DNA of 64,000 nt from Glutamicibacter sp. MNS18 (GCF_026107515.2 NZ_JAPCHW010000008.1:93871-157870); one strand, 5' to 3'. Counted from the stretch's first letter, positions 53,525 to 62,964 are shown. Notes: a model not told the origin generated them from the letters alone. Numbers and translations: made by a program.

Positions 53525-55792
53525 ATGACGAAGCACCCCCAGAACCCCGACGCCGCTGGCGCCGATCGCGTTCACCTTCGCAGTGGAGGTGTTTCACTGC
53601 TGCTGGATATCTCCGAGCACCAACTTCCTTCGATCATCCACTGGGGGGCCGACCTTGGCCCCCTGTCCCCGAGTGAGGCAGCGACACTGGCGGCGGCCGA
53701 TGCCAACCACTTCACCCCCAACAACCAGGACCGGCCGGTACGCACCGACATCCTCGGCTCCCTGCACTCGGGCTGGGCCGGCCGCACCGGCCTGTCCGGG
53801 GACCGTGACGGGACGGACTGGAGCCCCAAATTCACCTTGGACAGCTCTTCCCTCACCCCGTTGGACGGTGCGGTACCGGAATCGGCGGACGGGCTGGCCA
53901 GCTGCGGTGCCGCGGCGCTGGAACTGCACGCAACCGATCCCGCGGCGGGCCTGGAACTCAGCATCGACATCGAGCTCACCGGTTCCGGTTTGCTCCGCGC
54001 GAAGGCGGCACTATCCAACACCGGCGCCGGGAACTACCGCCTGCAGGAGTTGGGTCTCATGTTCCCGGTGCCGAGCACCGCCAGCGAGATCCTGGATTTC
54101 GCAGGGCACTGGGCCAAGGAACGCGTGCCGCAGCGGCGGGATCTGACCGTGGGCACGCACCTTCGGGAGAACCGCAAGGGCCGCACCGGCGCCGACGCGG
54201 TGCACCTGCTCAACGTCGGGGAACCGGGATTCAATTTCGCCGCCGGCCAGGTCTGGGGGCTCCACCAGGGGTACTCGGGGAACCAGCGGGCCTGGGCCGA
54301 GAAGCTCTTTGACGGCAACAAGTCCCTCGGCGCCAGCGAACTACTGCTTCCCGGAGAGGTCGTGCTGGCCCCGGGCGAAAGCTACGCCACCGCCTGGATC
54401 TACGGGGCCTACGGCAATGGGCTGGATGAGCAGGCCGGGCGGCTGCACCAGTGGCTGCGTGCCCGGGAAAACCACCCGCGCCGCGAGCGGCCGGTGACCC
54501 TCAACGTGTGGGAAGCGGTCTACTTCGACCACAACCTGGACAAACTCAAGGCCCTGGCCGAACACGCGGCCGAGCTCGGTGTCGAACGCTATGTGCTGGA
54601 CGACGGCTGGTTCGGCGGGCGGCGGGATGACACCGCCGGCCTTGGGGATTGGACCGTCTCCCCCGACGTCTGGCCGAACGGCCTGAATCCACTGATCGAA
54701 CATGTCAACTCCCTGGGCATGGAATTCGGTCTGTGGTTCGAACCGGAGATGGTCAATGTCGATTCGGAGGTGGCCCGCGCGCATCCGGAATGGATCATGG
54801 CCCCCACCGGTCGCCTGCCCATCGAATCCCGGAACCAGCAGGTGCTGAACCTGGGCATCGAGGAGGCCTACAGGCATGTCCGCGACCAAATGGTGGCCGT
54901 GCTCGAAAGCCACAATATCGCCTACATCAAATGGGATCACAACCGGGACCTGCTCGAAGCCGGAAACCAGCTCACCGGTCGTGCCGGGGTCCGCGAGCAG
55001 ACGTTGGCCGCCTACCGGCTCATGGCCGAACTCAAGGAACGTTTCCCAGGGCTGGAAATCGAGTCCTGCTCCTCCGGCGGCGCACGCGTCGATTTGGGTG
55101 TGCTGGAACATACGGACCGGATCTGGGCATCGGATGACATCGATCCGTTCGAGCGCCAGCAGATCCACCGCTGGACCCAGCAGCTGATCCCCGCCGAACT
55201 CGTCGGTTCCCACGTCGCCTCGGGGGCATCGCACACGACCGGTCGGCTTCACAGCCTGCACTTCCGCGCAGGTACCGCATTCTGGGGCCATATGGGCATC
55301 GAGTGGGACCTGACCCAGGCCGGCGACGCGGAACGTGATGAGCTCGCCGCATGGATCGAGTGCCACAAACTGCACCGTTCCCTATTGCATACCGGACGTC
55401 TGGTTCGACTGGACCAGTTCGATGCGTCACTCGACATCCACGGGGTGGTCAGCCACGACCGCCGCGAGGCGCTCTTCGCGGTTATCGGGCTGGGCCTGGC
55501 CGACACCGAGCCGATCGGCAAGTTCCGCCTCGCCGGGCTGGATGATTCCTTCCGCTACGAGATCCGCGATGTGACCCCCGGATTCCCCGCCTCCGAGGAC
55601 TACAAGGCGCGCCACCCGCAAACCTCGCACAGTGAACTGAGCATGCGCATTCCGTCCTGGTGGCCAACCCACGGCCCGGTCACGCTCCCGGGTGCCGGAC
55701 TGCAAGGGGCAGGGGTCTTCAGCCCGTGGCTCAACCCGGAATCCATGCGTATCCTCCACCTGACGGCAGTCGATCCGGGAGCAGGGCAGTGA
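53525..55792 (+). CDS. Alpha-galactosidase, GH36
   Basis: This 755-residue enzyme has no signal peptide and so acts in the cytoplasm on imported melibiose or raffinose-type sugars. The N-terminal beta domain is followed by the catalytic barrel with ERYVLDDGWFGGRRDD, the nucleophile near Asp471 (IKWDHNRDL) and the acid/base near Asp537 (ASDDIDPFER), plus ESCSSGGARVDLG. The ATG at 53525 follows AAGGAG. The next gene overlaps by 4 bp, so hydrolysis and uptake are one operon. Confidence 0.95.
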   Translation: MTKHPQNPDAAGADRVHLRSGGVSLLLDISEHQLPSIIHWGADLGPLSPSEAATLAAADANHFTPNNQDRPVRTDILGSLHSGWAGRTGLSGDRDGTDWSPKFTLDSSSLTPLDGAVPESADGLASCGAAALELHATDPAAGLELSIDIELTGSGLLRAKAALSNTGAGNYRLQELGLMFPVPSTASEILDFAGHWAKERVPQRRDLTVGTHLRENRKGRTGADAVHLLNVGEPGFNFAAGQVWGLHQGYSGNQRAWAEKLFDGNKSLGASELLLPGEVVLAPGESYATAWIYGAYGNGLDEQAGRLHQWLRARENHPRRERPVTLNVWEAVYFDHNLDKLKALAEHAAELGVERYVLDDGWFGGRRDDTAGLGDWTVSPDVWPNGLNPLIEHVNSLGMEFGLWFEPEMVNVDSEVARAHPEWIMAPTGRLPIESRNQQVLNLGIEEAYRHVRDQMVAVLESHNIAYIKWDHNRDLLEAGNQLTGRAGVREQTLAAYRLMAELKERFPGLEIESCSSGGARVDLGVLEHTDRIWASDDIDPFERQQIHRWTQQLIPAELVGSHVASGASHTTGRLHSLHFRAGTAFWGHMGIEWDLTQAGDAERDELAAWIECHKLHRSLLHTGRLVRLDQFDASLDIHGVVSHDRREALFAVIGLGLADTEPIGKFRLAGLDDSFRYEIRDVTPGFPASEDYKARHPQTSHSELSMRIPSWWPTHGPVTLPGAGLQGAGVFSPWLNPESMRILHLTAVDPGAGQ

Positions 55793-56715
55793 CAACGAAT
55801 ACTTCCACACGCTTCCGCTCGACGACCCAGGCCAAGCGCAGCCGCCGCTCCGCGCAGGACCGGCGAGTCGCGCTGCTCTTCCTCACCCCCGCCGCCCTCG
55901 GATTCCTGGTCTTCCTCATCTGGCCCACGGTCCGCGGTATCTGGCTGAGCTTCACCGAGTACAACCTGCTGACTCCGGAGAAATTCGTCGGTCTGGCCAA
56001 CTACGAACGCCTGTTCTCGGATCCCGTGTTCTGGCATTCGCTGGGTGTCACCGTGCAGTATGTGCTGATCAACATCGGCTTGCAAACGTCCATCGCACTC
56101 GTCGTCGCGCTGCTAATGCACCGGCTGACGCAATCCACGCTGCTGCGCGGCATCATCCTGGCCCCGTACCTGGTGTCAAACGTGGTGACCGCGATCGTGT
56201 TCCTGTGGATCCTGGATGTCCAGTTCGGCGTCGCCAACCAAGTCCTGGAGTGGATTGGCGTAGGGAAAATCGGATTCCTCTCCGATGAAACCTGGGCCAT
56301 CCCCACCATCGCGCTGATCAATGTGTGGCGGCATGTGGGCTACACGGCCTTGCTGATCTTCGCCGGCCTGCAGATGCTGCCCGAGGACGTCTATGAAGCG
56401 GCACGCCTCGACGGCGCCGGGGAAATCCGCTCGTTCTTCTCGATCACGTTGCCCCTGCTGCGTCCGATCATGGCCCTGGTGCTGATCATGACCGTCATCG
56501 GGTCCTTCCAGGTCTTCGACACCGTGGCGGTGACCACCGGTGGAGGCCCGGCGAACGCGACGAACGTATTGCAGCTATACATCTACGACATGGCCTTCGG
56601 ACGATTCCAGTTCGGCTACGCCTCGGCCATGTCCGTGGCCCTGTTGCTTGTGCTCGGAATCATCACCTTCATCCAATTCCGTCTGACCCGAGCCGGGTCA
56701 AACGACATGAACTAG
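55789..56715 (+). CDS. Sugar ABC permease, MalF-like
   Basis: This 308-residue protein has six or so membrane helices, starting RVALLFLTPAALGFLVFLIW, and the permease EAA loop VYEAARLDGAGEIRSFFSITLPLL. It starts at a GTG that overlaps the alpha-galactosidase stop (GTGA). It pairs with the next gene to form the importer channel for an alpha-galactoside. Confidence 0.93.
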   Translation: MTTNTSTRFRSTTQAKRSRRSAQDRRVALLFLTPAALGFLVFLIWPTVRGIWLSFTEYNLLTPEKFVGLANYERLFSDPVFWHSLGVTVQYVLINIGLQTSIALVVALLMHRLTQSTLLRGIILAPYLVSNVVTAIVFLWILDVQFGVANQVLEWIGVGKIGFLSDETWAIPTIALINVWRHVGYTALLIFAGLQMLPEDVYEAARLDGAGEIRSFFSITLPLLRPIMALVLIMTVIGSFQVFDTVAVTTGGGPANATNVLQLYIYDMAFGRFQFGYASAMSVALLLVLGIITFIQFRLTRAGSNDMN

Positions 56716-56728
56716 CAAGGTACCCATC

Positions 56729-57670
56729 ATGACCGCAACGCTTCCCGACACCAAGGCCCCGGACACAGTGGAACCGGCTTCCACCGGGACCCGGCGACGC
56801 ATCCCGATCGGACGCATCATCGCCTGGATCGTCATGGCCCTTGTCATCATCGCAACGCTGCTCCCCTTCTATTGGATGCTGCGCACGGCGCTATCCACCA
56901 ACCCCGGGCTACAAGCCAACCCGACCTCCTGGCTACCCCCGGACTTCACTTTCGGTGCGTTCGAGCGGGTTCTCGGATACCAATCCACCGAGGAAGCGCT
57001 TGCCGAAGGCGGTTCCGGAACCGGGATGAATTTCTGGCGTTACCTGTTCAACTCGGTCTTCGTCGCCACACTGGTCACCGTGTGCCAGCTGACCTTCTCC
57101 GCCATGGCCGCATTCGCCTTCTCCCGGTTGCAGTGGCGTGGACGCGATACGGTCTTCGCGATCTTCGTAGCGGGACTGATGGTTCCCTCGATCTTCACGT
57201 TCTTGCCCAACTTCGTGCTGATCAAGCAGCTCGGGCTGGTGGACACCCTGTTCGGCATCGCCCTGCCCACGATGTTCATGACCCCGTTCGCGGTCTTCTT
57301 CTTCCGCCAGTTCTTCCTGAATGTTCCCAAGGAAATCGAGGAAGCAGCGCTGCTGGACGGTGTCTCGAAGGTCGGAATCTTCTTCCGGGTGATCCTGCCG
57401 ATGTCCTCCGCACCGATCGCCACTCTCGGGATCCTGACCTACATCACCGCCTGGAACGACTATTTCTGGCCGCTGATGGTCTCCTACACCGATTCCTCCC
57501 GGGTGCTAACCGTGGCCTTGGGTGTTTTCCGGGCACAATCGCCGCAGTCCGGCACCGACTGGGCGGGGCTGATGGCCGCCACTCTGATCGCGGCGGCGCC
57601 CATGATGCTCCTGTTCGGCCTGTTCGCCAAACGCATCGTCAATTCCATCGGCTTCAGCGGCATCAAGTAG
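56729..57670 (+). CDS. Sugar ABC permease, MalG-like
   Basis: This 313-residue protein has six helices, LLPFYWMLRTALSTNPGL near the N-terminus, and the EAA loop EIEEAALLDGVSKVGIFFRVILP. It is 13 bp downstream of its partner permease. No ATPase gene occurs in the operon, so a shared MsmK-type ATPase elsewhere is needed. Confidence 0.93.
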   Translation: MTATLPDTKAPDTVEPASTGTRRRIPIGRIIAWIVMALVIIATLLPFYWMLRTALSTNPGLQANPTSWLPPDFTFGAFERVLGYQSTEEALAEGGSGTGMNFWRYLFNSVFVATLVTVCQLTFSAMAAFAFSRLQWRGRDTVFAIFVAGLMVPSIFTFLPNFVLIKQLGLVDTLFGIALPTMFMTPFAVFFFRQFFLNVPKEIEEAALLDGVSKVGIFFRVILPMSSAPIATLGILTYITAWNDYFWPLMVSYTDSSRVLTVALGVFRAQSPQSGTDWAGLMAATLIAAAPMMLLFGLFAKRIVNSIGFSGIK

Positions 57671-57680
57671 GAGCGCTTCC

Positions 57681-59048
57681 ATGACATCCACCACGAAACA
57701 ACTCCGCCGTCGGGCGACCCGTACCCTCGCGTTCGGGGCCATCACCGCATTGGCCCTGACCGGTTGTTCGGTCTCCGCGGACCGGGCGCCGGTCTCGAAC
57801 ACCATCGACTACTGGCTTTGGGATACCAGCCAACTACCCTCGTACCAGAAGTGCGCCGACCAATTCGAGGAGGCGAACCCCGATCTCAAAGTCAACATCA
57901 CCCAATACGGTTGGAACGACTACTGGGGGAAGCTGACCGCCAGCTTCATCGCCGGCACCGGTCCCGATGTCTTCACCAACCATGTCACCCAGTACCCGCA
58001 GTTCGTTTCGCTGGACGTGTTGGCACCCCTGGATGACTTCGAGGCCATCAACGAGGTTGACCAGCAGGCCTTCCAAGAGGGATTGACAGAATTATGGACC
58101 GGATCCGACGGGCATCAATACGGAATGCCGAAGGACTGGGACACCATCGCGGTCTTCTACAACGAGGAACTCTTCAAGGAAGCGGGCATCACCGCCCAGG
58201 AGCTGAGTTCCTCGGCGTGGAATCCCCAGGACGGAGGCAGCTTCGAACAACTGCTGGCGCACCTGACCGTCGATGCGAACGGTGTACGCGGCGATGAACC
58301 GGGCTTCGACAAGTCGAGGATCAAGATCTACGGGATGGGCCTGTCCGAAGCCGGCGGTGGACAAAACGGTCAGGGCCAGTGGGCCGGATTCGCCGCCACC
58401 AATGGCTGGAAGGCCACCAACCAACCGCTCTGGGGCGACTCCTACAACTACGACGACCCCAGGTTGCACGAAACCCTCGATTGGTACTTCGGCCTAGTCG
58501 ACAAGGGCTACGTGCCGGCCTACGGCCAGTTCAACAGTTCCGACGGAACCCTTGGGCAGCTGACCAGCGGTGCGGTTGCCATGGTCACCGACGGCGCCTG
58601 GATGAATTCCGCCTATGCGAGCAGCGAACGTCCCATCAGCACCGCACGGCTACCCAAGGGACCGGATGGAACCAGCAAGTCGCCCATTAACGGTTTGGCG
58701 GACTCCGTGGTGAAGAGTAGCGATAATCCCGAAGCGGCCTCGAAATGGGTGGCCCATATGGCGTCCGAACAGTGCCAGCGGACCGTCGCAGAGAACGGCG
58801 TGGTCTTCCCCGCACGCAAGGACGCCACGGATATCACCTCCGAGGTCTATGCCAGCCTGGGGTTGAATCCCGAATCATTCACCGACCCGATTGACGACGG
58901 AAATACCTTCTACCTTGCGGTAACCGATCATGGAGCCGACGTGATCGCCTTATTGGGTCCGGCATTCGAAGACCTGTGGGCCAACCGCACTCCGGCTTCC
59001 GGCCTGACCCGGACTAACGAGGCGGTCAACAAGATCTTCGCCAAGTGA
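57681..59048 (+). CDS. Alpha-galactoside-binding lipoprotein (ABC receptor)
   Basis: This 455-residue extracellular solute-binding protein (family 1) has a lipoprotein signal ending ALALTGCS. Downstream are YWLWDTSQLPSYQKCADQFE, FIAGTGPDVFTNH and YGMPKDWDTIAVFYNEELF. It is the last gene of the operon, whereas the receptor usually comes first. The context gives alpha-galactosides such as melibiose or raffinose as the ligand. Confidence 0.92.
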   Translation: MTSTTKQLRRRATRTLAFGAITALALTGCSVSADRAPVSNTIDYWLWDTSQLPSYQKCADQFEEANPDLKVNITQYGWNDYWGKLTASFIAGTGPDVFTNHVTQYPQFVSLDVLAPLDDFEAINEVDQQAFQEGLTELWTGSDGHQYGMPKDWDTIAVFYNEELFKEAGITAQELSSSAWNPQDGGSFEQLLAHLTVDANGVRGDEPGFDKSRIKIYGMGLSEAGGGQNGQGQWAGFAATNGWKATNQPLWGDSYNYDDPRLHETLDWYFGLVDKGYVPAYGQFNSSDGTLGQLTSGAVAMVTDGAWMNSAYASSERPISTARLPKGPDGTSKSPINGLADSVVKSSDNPEAASKWVAHMASEQCQRTVAENGVVFPARKDATDITSEVYASLGLNPESFTDPIDDGNTFYLAVTDHGADVIALLGPAFEDLWANRTPASGLTRTNEAVNKIFAK

Positions 59049-59147
59049 TCCTCCCTGGTCCGGCTCCCCACCGCGGATCAGGCCCCCATCCTGTGCGGGG
59101 CGGCTGGTAGGACCAGATCGGCACCCCCCCTGAAATCGGCGCATATG

Positions 59148-59185
59148 GAAAGTGTCCCGACCGTACTTGCGGTCGGGACACTTTC
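59148..59185. terminator. Bidirectional terminator hairpin
   Basis: Perfect 16-bp arms (59148-59163 and 59170-59185) with a 6-nt loop; A and T runs at the stem ends allow function on both strands. It separates the alpha-galactoside operon from the purine permease. Confidence 0.88.
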
Positions 59186-59220
59186 ATTGCTTCTCGGGGT
59201 CCTGCTCTTCGTCTTGAGGG

Positions 59221-60759
59221 TCAGTGTTCGGCACTTTTGGGAGGCCCCGGTTTCTGCAGTTCGATCTGACCGGTCATGATCTTCTCGAACTCCTCGCTGC
59301 TGACCACCGGGATTTCCTGTCCGTCCTTGTCGATCAGCTTGCCGTCCTGGAAGTGGTCGCCGTCGATCAGGCCGCAGACCTCCTCGCGCTTGACCATCCG
59401 CGGCGGGGCGGCGGCGAAGACCGAACCGTCCTTGCCCAGCGAACCCTTCTTGAACTCGTTGAACAACAGGTTCAGCAGTACCGCCATGATGGCAGCCGAG
59501 GAGATGCCGGAGTGGAAGATGGTCTCGAACCAGTTCGGGAAGTTGGCGTAGAAGTCGCCCTTCACGATCGGCAGGCAGCCGAAGGCGATGGAGGCCGCCA
59601 CGATGACCAGGTTCGGTCCGTCGTACTTGACCTTGGACAGGGTGCGGATGCCGGAGGCAGCCACGGTACCGAAAAGCACGATACCCGCGCCACCGAGCAC
59701 CGGCATCGGGATGGCGGCCACCACACGTCCCAGGATCGGCAGCAGGCCCAGCACCACCAGGATGCCTCCACCGGCGGCGACGACGAAGCGGCTGGTGACA
59801 CCGGTGATGGCCACCAGGCCAACATTCTGCGCGAAAGCCGACTGGGTGAAGGTGTTGAAGATCGGGGCGAAGACCGATGAGGCCATATCGGCACGCAGGC
59901 CGTCGGCGATGCGCTTGGAGTCGACCTTGGTCTTGGCGATTTCCCCCACAGCCAGGATGTCGGCGGTGGTTTCGGTCAGGATCACCAGCACCACAATGGT
60001 CATGGAGATGATGCCGCCGATCTCGAAGATCGGCCAGCCGAAGGCCAGCGGCTGCGGGAAGGCAAAGAAGGCGCCCTCCCCGACCTCAGAGAAGTCGGCC
60101 ATGCCCAGGATGACTGCAAGGACGGTGCCCACGACGATGGCCAGCAGGATCGACAGGCGTGAGATGGCGGCATTGCCGACCTTGGAGAGCAGCAGCACAA
60201 CCAGCAGGGTCGCGGCAGCCAGGCCGATATTGGCCAGCGATCCGTAGTCCTCGGATGCGGCGTTGCCGCCCATGGCCCAGTTGGCGGCCACCGGGGTCAG
60301 CGACACACCGATCATGGTGATCACCACACCGGTCACCACCGGTGGGAAGAACCTGATGATCCTGGCGAAGAACGGCGCTATCAGGAACCCGATCAGCGAG
60401 GCGACCAGCACCGCACCGAACACCGCCTGGATGCCCCCGCCACCGTTGACGATGGCGACCATGGTGGCCACCGCGGCGAAGGAGGTACCCTGCACCAGTG
60501 GCAGCTGCGCACCGAAGAACGGGACGCCCAGGGTCTGCAGGATGGTGGCCAGGCCCCCGACGAACAGACAGCAGGCGACCAGCAATCCAATATCGGCACT
60601 ATCCAGACCCGCCGCGCCACCGATGATCAGTGGAGGGGCGATGATGCCTCCGTACATGGTCAGCACATGCTGCAGACCGTAGGCAATGGTCTTCCCGAAA
60701 GGTAACCTCTCGTCCTCTGGACGCCTTGGTTTGATAGATTCTGAATGCGCAGCACTCAT
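59221..60759 (-). CDS. NCS2-family uracil-xanthine/urate permease
   Basis: This 512-residue permease has many helices and the NCS2 signature region SAFAQNVGLVAITGVTSRFV, where the QN-G core is conserved in purine carriers. An extra hydrophilic tail of about 60 residues follows the last helix. The ATG at 60759 follows AAGGAGGT. Its place after uricase implies uptake of urate or xanthine. It is the last gene of the leftward urate operon. Confidence 0.93.
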   Translation of the reverse strand: MSAAHSESIKPRRPEDERLPFGKTIAYGLQHVLTMYGGIIAPPLIIGGAAGLDSADIGLLVACCLFVGGLATILQTLGVPFFGAQLPLVQGTSFAAVATMVAIVNGGGGIQAVFGAVLVASLIGFLIAPFFARIIRFFPPVVTGVVITMIGVSLTPVAANWAMGGNAASEDYGSLANIGLAAATLLVVLLLSKVGNAAISRLSILLAIVVGTVLAVILGMADFSEVGEGAFFAFPQPLAFGWPIFEIGGIISMTIVVLVILTETTADILAVGEIAKTKVDSKRIADGLRADMASSVFAPIFNTFTQSAFAQNVGLVAITGVTSRFVVAAGGGILVVLGLLPILGRVVAAIPMPVLGGAGIVLFGTVAASGIRTLSKVKYDGPNLVIVAASIAFGCLPIVKGDFYANFPNWFETIFHSGISSAAIMAVLLNLLFNEFKKGSLGKDGSVFAAAPPRMVKREEVCGLIDGDHFQDGKLIDKDGQEIPVVSSEEFEKIMTGQIELQKPGPPKSAEH

Positions 60760-60788
60760 GGCTGACCTCCTTGTAGTCAGTCGCTGCC

Positions 60789-60822
60789 GGGGTGTACCCG
60801 TGTTGCACCACGGGCACACCCC
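60789..60822. promoter_or_regulatory. Hairpin between uricase and permease genes
   Basis: GGGGTGTACCCGTG pairs with CACGGGCACACCCC (13 of 14 positions) with a 6-nt loop in the 97-bp intercistronic gap. It could lower permease expression or stabilise the uricase message. Confidence 0.6.
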
Positions 60823-60840
60823 AACCATAATGACGGGTTA

Positions 60841-60878
60841 GATTAACGCCGGGATATTAGATGAACGCCGGGATATTG
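60841..60878. repeat. 19-bp tandem duplication at the 3' end of the uricase gene
   Basis: Two adjacent 19-mers (60841-60859 and 60860-60878) differ at two positions. The copy inside the gene encodes the last residues and the stop; the other copy is just downstream. Confidence 0.8.
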
Positions 60879-61786
60879 GTCCAGATGGCGTGGGTGGCCT
60901 CCGTCCCCTCACGGGTGACGGTGGCTTCGATCAGCCCGTACGGGCGATCAGCGGCGAAGAACACTTCGTTCGGGTTGTCCTGCCCGAAGGGCTCAAGATC
61001 CACCAGGAAGTGGTGCTTGTTCGGCAGCGACATCTTGATCTCCGCGATCTCCGGGTGCGCTTCGAGCACGTCCTTGCCCATTTCGAACATGGTCTGCTGC
61101 AGGGCGTAGGAGTGGGTGTTGGCGAAGGCGGTCAGCAGCAGCTGGCGAACCGAGGTGTAGACGGCGTCGAAATCGATGCCGGCTTTGATGGCCTCGGCAT
61201 CGTAGCGCCAGCGTGCGGTGACATCGGTGGCCAGGATGCGATCGCTGGTTTCCTTCAGGGTGGTGTAGCGGTCCTTGGGGAACCCGTGGAACTCGCTGCC
61301 GGTGGACTTGAGTACCGTCAGGTCTTCCAGGCCGGAAACGATGTTCTTCTCACCGTCGGCGCTGATTTCCAGCACCGCGGTGCGCACCTCGGACTTGTTC
61401 TGCGAGAAGGCGTGATCGTGGTCGTTGATCCGGTCCCAGAAGAACTGCTGTGCGGCCCAGCGTCCGCCGGTGATCCACTCGAATTCACCGGTGAAGTGCT
61501 CGCCGAGATTGACCAGGAACTCCTCGATGGATCCCACGCCGTTGCGGGCCAGACCGTAGACGGTGTTCTTCTGGGTATCGGTGGGCACGACCCGGCCGTT
61601 GTCGCCGCTGGCGTGTGCTTCGGTGAAGTCCCCGTGCAGCTGGCTGGTGACGTTCAGGTCCTGGATCTGGTGGCGGTCGGTGTCACGGGTGATCTTGACC
61701 AGACGGACCTCGGCCTTGCCGTACTGGTTCTGGCCCAGGACGATCTTGGTGCTGGTGTTAGCTGGTGCGGTTGATGCGGTAGTCAT
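60857..61786 (-). CDS. pucL: Urate oxidase (uricase)
   Basis: This 309-residue cofactor-free enzyme oxidises urate to 5-hydroxyisourate. It has the N-terminal NQYGKAEVRLVKI (catalytic Lys24 region), the VVPTDTQKNTVYGLA motif with Thr69, and FWDRINDHDHAFSQN. The start at 61786 follows GGGAG; a longer in-frame ATG at 61855 overlaps uraH and is unlikely. It lies 4 bp after the start codon of uraH is passed on the opposite side, that is, uraH ends at 61791 and this gene starts at 61786, so they are tightly linked. Confidence 0.95.
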   Translation of the reverse strand: MTTASTAPANTSTKIVLGQNQYGKAEVRLVKITRDTDRHQIQDLNVTSQLHGDFTEAHASGDNGRVVPTDTQKNTVYGLARNGVGSIEEFLVNLGEHFTGEFEWITGGRWAAQQFFWDRINDHDHAFSQNKSEVRTAVLEISADGEKNIVSGLEDLTVLKSTGSEFHGFPKDRYTTLKETSDRILATDVTARWRYDAEAIKAGIDFDAVYTSVRQLLLTAFANTHSYALQQTMFEMGKDVLEAHPEIAEIKMSLPNKHHFLVDLEPFGQDNPNEVFFAADRPYGLIEATVTREGTEATHAIWTNIPAFI

Positions 61787-61790
61787 TGTT

Positions 61791-62147
61791 CTAGCTCCCT
61801 CGGTACGTGGAATATGCAAACGGGCTGATAAGAAGGGGTACGTGGTAATGCTCATCGACGTTGTTCACCTGGAAGTCGATGCTTACCGCGGGGAAGAAGC
61901 TTTCCGTTCCCTGCTTCCCGAAGTAGTCGCCGGTTCCAAAGGAAACCCGGTAGTGTCCTACTTCTACCTGTATCGGTCCCAGATTCTTGATGCGTCCGTC
62001 CGCATCGGTTGTACCGGATCCGATTTCTTGCCAGCCGGATGCCGTTTTGGCTTCCAGCGTGGCCTTGACACCGGAGGCAGGCCTCCCGGTCCCGGTGTCG
62101 AGTACATGGGTGGTGATGTGGCTTCGTTGAGCCTGGTCATCGGCCAT
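61791..62147 (-). CDS. uraH: 5-hydroxyisourate hydrolase
   Basis: This 118-residue transthyretin-like enzyme has the N-terminal HITTHVLDTGTGRPASGV and the diagnostic C-terminal YRGS. It hydrolyses 5-hydroxyisourate to OHCU. The ribosome site AAGGAG precedes the ATG. It sits between uraD and uricase in one operon. Confidence 0.96.
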   Translation of the reverse strand: MADDQAQRSHITTHVLDTGTGRPASGVKATLEAKTASGWQEIGSGTTDADGRIKNLGPIQVEVGHYRVSFGTGDYFGKQGTESFFPAVSIDFQVNNVDEHYHVPLLISPFAYSTYRGS

Positions 62148-62180
62148 TGTTCACTCCTTGGAAAAAGGGGTCGAATATAG

Positions 62181-62696
62181 TCAGTGGCTTGGTGCGGCGG
62201 CGGTTTCGCCCACCGCCTGGGACAGTCGCAACACGGCGATGGCACGCAGCTGTTCGGAGACTTCGGCCAGTTCGGTGGCGTCGTCGTTTGACAGCCGGCG
62301 CTGGCATTCGGCCAGGATTTCCTCGCTGCTGCGCCCCGCGGCACGGATCAGGAAGACCCTCGAGAAGCGTTCCTCGTAGGCACGGTTGGCTTCGGCCAGG
62401 CGCTGGTTGATATCGGCATCCAGTTCCAGGGCCGATTGCTCATTGCGTGAGAGCCGCGCTTCGGCGCTGTCCCCGGCGGCGCGTTCGCCGATCCGCGGGT
62501 GATGGGCCAACGCGGCCTCCAGCTCGGCATCGGTGAAGGGGTTGGCGCTTCGCTCAGCGGCGGCGATCAGGTCGCCGGTCGAGGCGAAGGGGCGCTGGGC
62601 GACCAGCTGGTCAATCCACCGGTCGATATCGATGCAGGGACGCAGCACTTGTGCTGCCTTCGCATCGTCAAGGGAATTGAATTCTGCCAATTGCAT
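62181..62696 (-). CDS. uraD: OHCU decarboxylase
   Basis: This 171-residue helical protein decarboxylates OHCU to S-allantoin. It has ALAHHPRIGE with the catalytic His, and YEERFSRVFLIRAAGRS. It is the first gene of the operon uraD-uraH-pucL-permease. A promoter region with IclR-like elements lies upstream. Confidence 0.95.
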   Translation of the reverse strand: MQLAEFNSLDDAKAAQVLRPCIDIDRWIDQLVAQRPFASTGDLIAAAERSANPFTDAELEAALAHHPRIGERAAGDSAEARLSRNEQSALELDADINQRLAEANRAYEERFSRVFLIRAAGRSSEEILAECQRRLSNDDATELAEVSEQLRAIAVLRLSQAVGETAAAPSH

Positions 62697-62784
62697 GGGT
62701 GATCAGCTCTTTCGAAAAGTCGAACCTCCACGAACCGATTCGCTGACACCCTTACCACCGGTTGGCTCCCGGCTTCGACTCGAT

Positions 62785-62813
62785 GTTTTTGGATCGTGGA
62801 ATCTTTGTTCCAC
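62785..62813. promoter_or_regulatory. IclR-like element shared with the malic enzyme promoter, plus inverted repeat
   Basis: GTTTTTGGATCGTGGAAT (62785-62802) matches 16 of 18 bases at 2732-2749. Overlapping it, GTGGAATCTTTGTTCCAC (62796-62813) is an inverted repeat with perfect 6-bp arms. It lies about 90 bp ahead of uraD. Confidence 0.65.
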
Positions 62814-62964
62814 TACTGTAAGCCAGCTCACAGATGTTCCGTCAACCCCTGGGGCGAGATTTTCCTGAAGTCATACTTATTTGGTACTTATTCGGCACGC
62901 TGGCGGCATCCCGAAAACTTAAGTTCCCAAACCCCTTGCGCACACCCCGAATGCCCGGCATACT

